From: Lepidodermella squamata
Taxonomy: Eukaryota; Gastrotricha
DNA: 64,000 nt
Direction of reading: 5' to 3'
Assembly: GCA_047495785.1 (NCBI GenBank)
Contig: JBLDXI010000004.1
Location: 1,488,001 to 1,552,000, forward strand
A program made the translations under genes and the position numbers. The notes below the pieces were generated by a model. The model saw only the letters and a list, made by a program, of their open reading frames with translations. It searched no databases and was not told the origin of the DNA. Shown piece after piece: positions 22,660-32,133 of the stretch. How positions within the stretch are numbered: the stretch's first letter is position 1; every line of letters starts with the position of its first letter.

Positions 22660-23228
22660 TCGTGGTTATCAGATAATTTTAATGCAATGTAAATTTCTAA
22701 AAACAGAGATAAACGACATTCAATGGTGACAGTAGTGTGCGAAGTAGAACTTTTGAGCTGGGGATACCTCGATCATTCCCTCAGCATATAGTCCGAAAAA
22801 ATATCGCTCGCAGAGGTCTTAATTTACCTTTGTTTACCTTAATGAAGGGCGCTTTCCTGAGAGAATTGGCGCATTTTTAAGTTCGGAACCGCTAAGAAAA
22901 AACAACTGAACTGAATCTATAGGGCGTTAAGTCACCTGCGAGCGAAGCGAGCTTAACCTGGCGATATTTTTGTGAATTTTCGACCTGGAAGAGGCAAACA
23001 ACTAATAACGACTCATTATTCTCTATTCTCGCGTACTTCCGCACAACCTCATTCTAAAAGTTTCAGAAAGGCGTATGCTCTATAACGAAACATTTAAACA
23101 AACCAAACTTACAACTTGGTAACCATTGACGAAACAAAAAAATTGAGATAGAGGGTTGTAGGTTGTAGGCGAGCGAAGCAAGCCAACAAAATTGGGTTTG
23201 AAGCACCTAAATCAGTAAAGAAACTAAC
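22660..23228. other. Intergenic between EGF paralogues
   Basis: No exon is supported. It contains the near-palindrome GCGAGCGAAGCGAGC at about 22938 and a related copy at about 23169, a motif that recurs elsewhere in the window. It should hold the promoter of the minus-strand EGF/lectin gene that starts at 22659. Confidence 0.4.
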
Positions 23229-24564
23229 TGCAATCTGCTCCGGTTCAAGCCCCAACGGAAGTACACGTTCCATCCGCATTGCACACTCCGCCATTTGCAC
23301 AAGCTGGTGAGCATGGCCTGACTGGAAAAAATATATTGTTGAGCAAACAAAATCGCAGAAAAACGGTAAGAAGCTCACTGTTGCAAGTCGACCCCGAGTA
23401 TCCAGCCGGGCAGTTGCACTGCGTCGAGCTACAAGTGCCGCCATTTTGACAGCTCAGGTTGCAAGTGGCTGCAAAACAAAAATAAATTAGTCATGGTAAC
23501 GATAAATTGATCAATTAGGGCGCGAGTCGAAGTGCCCTATACTGCTAAACATCATCACATTCCCCAAAGTCCTTCAACGTTCAAATAGCAAAAAGGGAAA
23601 AATTTGAACCCTGGGACAAATCTTGAACTAGAGTATGAAATGAAGCGCAGGATTAAATATACTCTGCAATGCCCTGATTTAGCTTCAGGTCCGGCCTCTG
23701 AGCTTAATCAAGTCAAAACAGACTGGCATACTTGGTTCATGTGGATGACGATTTGTGTCTCACCGTTATTCCCAAATTCTATCTTAATTATTCTCCCTTA
23801 AAAAGCAGCGAAGCCAAGATGTTCCAACCCCCCTTGAAACGTCTGTGAAACTAACTGCAATCTGCGCCGCTCCAAGCCCCAGCGCAAGTACACGTCCCAT
23901 TCGCCTGGCAAGTTCCGCCATTCGCACACGCTGGCGAGCATTGCTTGACTTGAACTAGAATTTGTTGAGAAAATCATATTGCGAGAGATCAGACAGACGC
24001 TTACTAGCGCAGGTCGGCCCGGTGAAAGAAGCCGGGCAGGCACAAGTGTTTCGGCCATTGCACTGACCACCGTTGCTACACAGATTCGGCGAGCAAGCGG
24101 CAAACTTACCTTAGCACAGGCAAACTTACACTCGTCGCAGTTCGATCCCTTCCAGCCACCCGCGCACTTGCAAACATTCGGGCCGATGCGGGCGCCCCCA
24201 TTATTACAGTTCGAGCACGAATCTGAGCGATGATAATTCGAGAGATTGAGTCCAGTTATCTGTAGTTTCAGTATGGGACCTACGCTTATCACAGAGTGTG
24301 CCTGTATAGCCGGATGAGCATCGACATACAAAAGCCGTCGAGTCGTAGGTTCCTCCGTTCTGACAAGCCTATTGCGACGAGAATTGCATTTCTGATACAG
24401 ATTGGAAATGGGTGAACTTACAAGAGTGGCCATTTGCTGCTGCGATGAGGAACAGCCGGAACAGTAATTGATGCTTGCCAATCCTTTGATCAAGAGAAAG
24501 AATAAAATGAGGAAGACTGGCTAAAATGTCGGAATTTGCCTGTCAGAATCAGCATCAGAAGCAT
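23229..24564 (-). pseudogene. Truncated EGF-only paralogue of the EGF/lectin gene
   Basis: Eight exons on minus: 24540-24564, 24422-24483, 24284-24368, 24130-24222, 24005-24109, 23856-23954, 23379-23468 and 23229-23321. The first two match the first two exons of the neighbouring gene: a 25-nt signal-peptide exon (MLLMLILT) and a linker (INYCSGCSSSQQQ). Six EGF-like exons follow. The last has an in-frame TGA at 23245-23247 where its close sister exon (23856-23954) has TGG, and it has lost one Cys. No lectin exons follow. It may be a pseudogene, or a short secreted protein ending there. The first intron appears to be GC-AG, and the intron 24110-24129 would be only 20 nt. Confidence 0.7.
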
Positions 24565-27181
24565 TTTTCGTAATGATGATATTCGTTAAAAACCAAATAA
24601 ATTGTAGAATGAAAATGTGAGTCCTGAACTGCTCACACGGTTTAAGAACCTACCCCGCCAACGCCGTGATAGTTGTTGGATGGCACCTTTAATTGCCTGC
24701 CGAGTGTTGGCTCCGCCGATGCCATGGGCTGACGTAGGCAATGCTGTCATATGTATTATATCACATTACCATGGAACTTTCTCGAACATCATCACGTTTG
24801 GACGGCCTGCGTTTCGCCTGTTGAGCGCCCTTGTGGTAAGAAAGTTGGTTGGTAGCCGCTTAATTGACTGCCGAGTGCGCGCGGGGTCATGAAACTAGAG
24901 AGGCCAGTATCATCAATATTATTATGTTGTATTATATATCGCAACGATCGTGGCGGCGTTTAGCAGCAATAAAATGGAACATGTGAAACATCGGAGACTT
25001 TTGGTTGTGCTAAAGCAAATGAGCGTCGCGTTCGCATGAAAATGCGTGCTGCGGCCGCCACAGAGCTACACGCGGTGTAGAAAACTACGCATAGATAGAT
25101 GCCCCGCTCTCTCCACGCCGCTCTACGCCGAAATGCTTGGATAGCTTGTCGTATAACTAATAACTTTGAAGTGGCAAGTATCATCAATAGTATTATATGA
25201 CATTGTTGGAGAGTTTTTGCTGTGTTATAATTCAGTTGAGCGTTACGATGAAGAAACTTGAGTGTCTTAAAAGGGTTCAAATTTCTAAAAGCTATCGATT
25301 CACAGACTGAGAAACTCCAAGTTGAAGATAATTGCTTCGCTGAGCATGTGTTGCGTGAGAGAGGGATTTAGCAAACCTTTAGTGTAACCGCGAAAACGCT
25401 ACAACTAAACGTTGAACTTCAACTGCATTTCCTATTTCCTTTATATTCAGAAATTCAGTCAGGTAAATTCTGTTGCATATATAAAATGGCCTCTACGTCA
25501 GCCTGCAAAGTTTTCTTACAGGAAGATGTTTGGCATGTATTTGGCTGCGCATATGAAATCGTTTGAATTTCATTTACAAACCGAGTGAAGAACAGGACGA
25601 AATTCAATCGGTGCTTTTTCAAGTCGCAAAAACAAATTTCAGTTTCTTGGAAAATGAGGAATTTCTTGTCTACTCCGCCTTTCACTTGTTAACGATCGTT
25701 TCATTGCCTTCTCGTATCGCTGCAAACAGCTGGAAAGTCGTTTTTTCTCTAGTTTATTTTCTTGGCTTCGCAGTCGATATTGGTTTTGCTTATCGGCATA
25801 AATGCATAAAAACCTGAGATAACCAATGTGTATAAAATAGAATTTTTCATCAATTTAAAAAAATTTGCGTACGATGCTGATAATTTATTGAGTAGTTTTA
25901 TTCATAGCACTTTACACGTTGGCTAATTACCTCGAATAAGTAGACACTCTACGGTCAATTGATCTGCCATCCAACATCCAACGCGTGTTCATAGGCTCAA
26001 CAGAACAGCCTCGGCTTCTCGCCGTTTAATGTGAGATATATGACAGTATTGGCCACGTTAGCTCGCGCACACGCGGCGTAGTGGCAGGTCAATTACTAAA
26101 CGTGGAGTTTAATGCTTTGATGAAATACGCCGTGTGTATGGAGCAGCTTTCCATTGTTAAACAAACTCTTGTTATTTTCTTCATAATATCATCGTTTATT
26201 CTCCCTAAAGGCATCGATTTATTTTTCTTGATCGAATCCAAGGACTAGAGTTTCACCAACCCCCCTAGCTGGCCTCATCAAAATTCCGTTCCAAAGTATC
26301 GTTCCAAATTCCTGCCAGAAACTCTACGACTCGACCGCTGCTATGTGCAAATGGCCCTCCAGCTACATGGGCAGTCTGCTGTGTGACACGGATAAGCTGG
26401 ACTGGCGAGCTTAGAATCAAGAGACCTATTCGCGATTAGTGCCTTAACAAAAAGAGAGGGGTGATGGCACGAACCACTGCAGTCGCTGGACGGGATCGAA
26501 CATTGTGGTAATTAATTAACGGTCATCAGCCGCAGTTTAGCAAATGTCTTTCTTCCTCTAAAAAATTCTCGGCTAGCTCAACCGCAGTCTATTCGTCGCG
26601 CTTACGACTAGTAGTGCTGATGAATTGTCACTTCCATTCAGTTAGTTTGCAAATGATATTGACTCTCCAACCTCATCGGGCCTGTTCTTGGTAACTTTGC
26701 GCAAATCGGTGAAAATCCACTGCATGTTCTTTGGCCTTTGACGTAAATTAAAACGCAGAGTCTACAACACTGCCAGCAAATGCGTAACTCAAACAAGGCT
26801 GTGATCGTGCTGGATTAGTCTGGCGGAGTAATTTGGAATGCTCTGGGCAACAGCGCCTGCGAAACAGAGCCTACCGGCGTTACCAGATGTTTCTCTTCCT
26901 GCTAAGGAAATGCGTAGCTCGATGATGTAGCTACTCGCCAACGCATGCCAAATGTTCAATGATGAAGGATCGACACTGTCGAACATTATGAATAGTAGTG
27001 AACATTCGGCATGCCGCAATTATGACCTGAATCTCTGCGTCAAACGGCATTACTTCCTTGCTCTTCCACTGTAACCGGTCAAGTGTAACAGTCAAATTCC
27101 GGAAGGCGAGCTGATAATTATTAATATTGTTCGTGAGAAGTGTCTAATGATATTCTTGTGATTTATATCATTTTACTGTGA
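24565..27181. other. Intergenic, no convincing gene
   Basis: Mostly unstructured sequence. An 84-codon open frame at 25563-25817 (plus) contains two hydrophobic stretches (for example VVFSLVYFLGFAVDIGFAY) and could be a short membrane protein or exon, but has no recognisable relative and no clear splice context. Related words around a CTGCCGAGTG core occur at about 24697 and 24868. Nothing else is supported. Confidence 0.35.
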
Positions 27182-27395
27182 TGTATATGTATATATGTCT
27201 TGTATAAGTGCATCACTCCAACCCGGCGACACAGCGATCACGAAAAAAAATCTGAAAACTCGCAGCTAACTTTCATTTTCGTGACCGCCGTGTCGCCGGG
27301 TTGGAGTGATGCACTTATACAAGACATATATACATATACACATGTATAAACGTATGCATCACTCCAACCCGGCGACACGGCCATCACGAAAATTA
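27182..27395. repeat. Hairpin element with a third half-copy
   Basis: Two arms of about 65 bp, 27182-27246 and about 27277-27340, are inverted copies with only two mismatches and a loop of about 30 bp. Both carry the core CACTCCAACCCGGCGACAC. A third copy of one half, in the left-arm orientation, follows at about 27352-27395. The structure would fold into a very stable stem. It resembles a foldback MITE, with a partial tandem copy. No target duplication was identified. Confidence 0.75.
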
Positions 27396-27748
27396 AAGTG
27401 AAAATGAAAATGACCCGGCCTCAGACAGACGGTGGGTGTAGTAATCATCCCTACACATGCAATCTAGTCATGCTATTAGCATTTTTCTCTTCATCAAAAC
27501 AACATGGCATCAGATTTGATACAGCCAGTAAATTTGTGTGGCTGATTTTTGAGCCTCAGATAGACAATCCTCATGCAATGAAGCCAATACGAATCTGCAC
27601 TTTGTTGCAATTTGAATAGCCTTCTTGCTTATATAGAGAGAATATAGGAGCAAGCTGAGAGCCCTGCAACTACCAGCACTACTACTTCGAAGGCTCACAT
27701 CATTAGGATTTAAGTGAGCATTAATTTGAATAAATTATAATTTACTTA

Positions 27749-28528
27749 TGGTGCTTTCACAAATGCGTCCGACGGTGAAAACTTCGGGTAGCAACTAACA
27801 AACGTCGGTAGAGTGAAGCGAAACGTCGGAGAGCGTTATCAGTGGCACTTCGGACGCGCGCGCGCGGTCGGGCGCCCGAAGTCTCTATTGTTTAGTCGCC
27901 GAAGTTGCTGGGTGTCACGCACTTGAGCGCGCGTGCATGCGAGTGGCAGGGGTCAGGCAAAAAAATTTCCATTTCAGCGTAAATGCTGAAATCAACTAAA
28001 TAATGAGACTTGAAATGCGATGCGGATCATAGAAATCTAAATTTCATCGAAAAATTATGTGATAAGATGATTTCTTGCCGCGCTCAGCGCGGTTTTGCCG
28101 GCCTTAATTTTCTTTGTGCACGGCTTTAAATTACAAATTGAAAAATTGGTCAATTTCGAAATTATTTTCATGGCTCATTGTAATCCAAGACGGCTCGAGT
28201 GTTTTACAGCAAGTCAAGCAGTCAAATGGCCGCGCGCGCGCTTATGTCTATTGATGCGCGTGTAATAATAGTGCGCGCTATTAACTTCGGTTCGGACGCA
28301 CTTCGGACGGTAGTTTTGGGGGCCTCCGATCCGACGTTCTTTGTTGTGCGTGCGCGCGCCGCGTCGGACGCGCTATTGTTTAAACTTCGGGCGCGCGGGC
28401 CGAAGTGCGCGCGTTTGTGAAAGGAAATCTAAACGTCGGACAACTATTACGTTGCTTCGGGCGCCTATTACGAAACTTCGGGCGCCGAAAACGTCGGACG
28501 CTCGTCGGACGCATTTGTGAAAGCACCA
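27749..28528. mobile_element. Non-autonomous TIR element, TTA target duplication
   Basis: A 780-bp element with perfect 26-bp terminal inverted repeats that start TGGTGCTTTCACAAATGCGT, flanked by TTA at 27746-27748 and 28529-28531. The interior is rich in CGCGCG runs and in ACTTCGGGCG/GTCGGACG words in both orientations, the same style as the element at 19582-20527 though the termini differ. No transposase is encoded. Same target length and sequence suggest the same superfamily (PIF/Harbinger-like), by inference. Confidence 0.85.
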
Positions 28529-28531
28529 TTA

Positions 28532-29814
28532 TTTTTACGAATTTTCCACAGATTCCGAATATTAACACGCGTGCGCTGCTCAAATCCTCTGAAGCTGTGC
28601 TGATCTCGAACCTCGGTTTTCGACTTATCACCAATGGAATCACAGGAAAAGCTGCTGCTATGTCACATTTCTTCCCGGCGACATTCTATAATCGTGTATC
28701 ATTTTATGTGCTGCTGGCAATTATGATGAGTTTGCAAATGGATCTTGGACATACGCCCTGCAAATTTTTTATGTTCAGTTTCGCGGGTGAGATCGGATCT
28801 GGTTGTTGCTAATGCCAACCATTGCCCATCATTCACTGAGTTATTCGCGGTCAAAGTCCCATGAAATTTGGTTGAAGTTTTAGCGGATGCCGGAAATTCA
28901 GAAATTCGATTATTGGCGAATCAGGCTACAATGACTGATGTAGAAAGGACCTGCTATCATCGTGGTAAGCGGATACGGCTTCTCAGATGCTTGATTCCTG
29001 ATCACGGCTCCTTTTCGTTGCAGTAGTACATCATAGGATAAACCGTTGTAATGCTGACATTTTTAGTCTCAGATGTAGTAAGTATGTCAACATCCAACAT
29101 CTTATGTCGCTGGCTCTGGCTCTGGAAGTTTTGACATTGCGTGCAAAAAGCTCGTGATTTGGTGCTCGTGAATTCAGGCCTAATTTTACCTGAATCAGAC
29201 TTGAATGTTAGTCTTCATGGCTGTGGTTTCCCTTCGCGTTCTCCTTGCGATGCTGCAGTTGCTATCTACCTTTGAAACGGATACAGAGAGCGCAACTGCC
29301 CACCGAGGCGGACGAGGATGAGCAGCAGATTGAACTACGACCCGGCTAGTGATGCGCAACGATTATTTTTTCTTTAATCGAATTAAATACCTTTTTATGA
29401 TAATCGAATCGTGTCAATCCCGATTAAATAGTCAGTCGAATCGCCCGATTATTCGAATCGACTAATCGTGGGCGCTGTATTAAATTCAAGTAAAATCATA
29501 ATCAGATAGGGTAGGTTGTAACAATCATTTGATCGCGCTTCGAGCATTACCTTCACCTCGTATCCTCAATCTGACAATTCCACGAGATTCTACGCAGGAA
29601 GCTGAGTAATTCAATGATTTTTCTTACCAATTCATCCTCCCAATCAAACTAAATGCTTAAAAAAAAGGCAATAGAAGAAGGAAAGAAATAGGAATGAACG
29701 TGAGCAGATTCCCTCTACACTGTCTTGTCAGAAAATCTATCATAGCCGATAGATCGTTACCAGGAAAGACGATTTTACGAGCGCCATGATTTAAATTCTA
29801 TTCGACGTAATGTG
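28532..29814. other. Intergenic, no gene seen
   Basis: A 135-codon open frame spans 28405-28812 but half of it lies in the TIR element and the rest matches nothing I know. Around 29360-29475 there are dense TAATCGA/CGATTA words. No coding exon is supported. Confidence 0.35.
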
Positions 29815-29817
29815 ATT

Positions 29818-31572
29818 GGGGGTTATTTTCGAAGCTGGCTTTATCGATAAAGTCGACTTTATCCCATAAAGCCGACATTATTGTTAGAGTCAACTTTAAG
29901 GGGGAGCATTTTCGAAGCCGTCTTTTTTTAAAGTCGACTTTATTGCGTAAAGTCAGCTTTGCCATGATATGTCGAAGAAATTAATGAATGGCGATATCAT
30001 AAATCATAAATCGCTCATAATTAGCCATGACCTACATTTTGCCAGTCTTTTGTTGTGATAAATCATAAAAAACGACGTCGAACAAGAGCTTTTAGGGTCA
30101 AATCATTCGTCTGGGGACAAAAATATGCTGATAAAGCCGACTTTAAGGCGATAAAGACGAGGATGGTCGTCTTTATCGGCTCTAGTACATATCTATATGG
30201 AGGATGAATCCGACTTTTTATAAATAAAGTCGGCCAGGGTGCGAAGTACAGGGGTGCTGGGGTGTTCCGACACCCCAGCTCGGTCTGGCGGGAGAAAATT
30301 TTAAAATTTAATTGGAGTTGTGAAATCCATCATAGAACCAAAGGAATTTGAGAGAACCCCCATTGTGAGGACGATGGATGCCGAGTTTTTAAGCAATTTC
30401 CGGCTATTCCTGACACTAAAATCGCCAAAAATATCGTCGGCTAAAGCTCGCTGCGCTCGTTCGGGGTATACTCGACTTGCACAAAACGTTTTGCACAAAA
30501 AGTTTTGCACAAACTTTTTTGCACAAAATCGATTTTTTTCATTCGTTCGAATCGTCGATGAATTCTAAGCATCGCTGATACTTTGATTCAAGTGACAGTG
30601 AATCGGAATAAAATTGCCTCCCGCATTGGTGAGAAAACGAGCCTTTAAACCGTCAAAGACAAGCAAATTTAACATAATATGCCGTGGAAATAAATGAGCA
30701 CGCGCTCCTTCTTGTGTACAACCATCCAAAACAAATGTATCAGCGATGCTTAGAATTCATCGACGATTCGAACGAATGAAAAAAATCGATTTTGTGCAAA
30801 AAAGTTTGTGCAACTTTGTTTATGCAAAACTTTTTGTGCAAGTTGCGTATTCCCCTCGTTCGGGTTTAAGGTTGTATAAGGGATTAGCAAAGGTGGCAAA
30901 TTCAAGGTTCGACTATCGACCCTTCTAGTAGTTGCATAGAAACCATTTGTTTGCACAATGCTCCGCGTCATCTCATTTATATAATTGCCTAGCCATTTTA
31001 TGAGATTTCAGACCCTCCTTCGGGGTAAAATTTAAAAAAATTTCACGCTTCGCTCGTATGTATGGCCTAATTTACTGGTAATGTTCAGATAATAATGTTC
31101 AGTGATGTTCAAAGTCAGCCCTTATTTGAGCCAAATATCAATGTGACAATGGGAAGAAAACGGATCGAACTAAAATGAAAGTAACGACTGTAAATAGTCA
31201 ATTTTAGGAGGATTTGGAACCCTTCATAAACAAAAAATCGGAAAATTTCTCGCTTCGCTCGTTTCATGGGTTAAAATCATAGCTAATTTTCCCCCATTCC
31301 GAGTAAATGCTATTGATTTCGCGAGGGAGCGTAGCGAGCGAGCGCAATTTTTTGTTGCTCAATATTAGGAACACACCAGCTCGAAAATCCTACTTCGCAC
31401 ACTGAAGTCGGCTTTATCTTCGAAAATCATGTTGTGGACAAAGCTACCTCTATGTCTATCATATAAAATAGCTGAGATCAGCTAACTTTAGCTAAAGTCG
31501 ACTTTGGGAGATAAAGCCGACTTTATCGATAAAGTCGACTTTATCATAAAGACAGCTTCGAAAATAACCCCC
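29818..31572. mobile_element. TIR element of the GGGTTATTTTCGAAGC family, with nested insertion
   Basis: A 1755-bp element bounded by inverted repeats that begin GGGGGTTATTTTCGAAGCTG (20 bp perfect) and continue imperfectly through TAAAGTCGACTTTAT units. It is flanked by ATT at 29815-29817 and 31573-31575. Further TAAAGTCGACTTTA units lie just inside both ends. The middle contains a foldback at 30444-30858. No transposase ORF. A 156-bp miniature with the same ends is at 56400-56555. Confidence 0.8.
30444..30858. mobile_element. Foldback element nested in the TIR element
   Basis: Arms 30444-30581 and 30737-30858 are inverted copies (both carry GCACAAAATCGATTTTTTTC and ATTCATCGACGATTCGAA or its complement), separated by about 155 bp. 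The left arm has extra TTTTGCACAAAA units. It lies inside the element 29818-31572. Small open frames in both strands here are by-products of the repeat. Confidence 0.75.
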
Positions 31573-31575
31573 ATT

Positions 31576-32133
31576 CACCACTAGACCACTAGCGCACTAG
31601 CGCACTAGCGCACCCGGCAATGCTGTGCTTTTGTATGACATGCACCCGTGAGTTTGTTTTGATTACATGTGGACCTTTTCTTACCCTGACATGATTCACA
31701 AATGATCGAGTTACAAATGATCGAGGTGCTGTGACCTCGACTCTCGGTGCAAGTCTCTACGCGAAAGAAGTACTACGCGGAAACTCTATATAAACCCCGG
31801 AATTTCTCTGTTTGTTAAGCATCTTGATGAGTTATGATATTGTTATGATACTAGCGTTACTCGAGATAACACTCGACATAATCTTTCTGTAATTTCTGCC
31901 CTTCGTATTGTTTTGAGATTTATACAATAACCAGAAAATATTGATTTTTCACGTATCTCTAATTCGAGTCACACAAGCTACAGGTTCTAACTTCGACGGA
32001 TAGATAGTTGTAACACGATAGTAGTAACACAATAGATATAGAAAATAGTAGGATATCTAAATGTAAAGCAATGTAAATTAACAATTAACATAGCGGAATC
32101 GATCACGGTACTCTAATGTGTGTAGTCATATAA
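31576..32133. other. Intergenic, downstream of the channel gene
   Basis: No exon supported. It includes a short tandem repeat of CACTAG/GCGCACTAGC units at about 31578-31612. The right end is the 3' flank of the minus-strand gene ending at 32134. Confidence 0.4.

Noticed and set aside
23798-24493. 231-codon minus-strand ORF
   Set aside because: Reads through several EGF exons and their introns in mixed frames; the spliced EGF model explains it better.
25563-25817. 84-codon hydrophobic ORF as a membrane protein gene
   Set aside because: No start context, splice context or relatives; kept only as a remark in the intergenic entry.
28405-28812. 135-codon ORF
   Set aside because: Half lies inside the TIR element and the frame has no recognisable feature.
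30301-30971. Four short ORFs ending in a shared peptide (FSFVRIVDEF and relatives)
   Set aside because: The peptides are translations of the two inverted arms of the foldback element, not genes.
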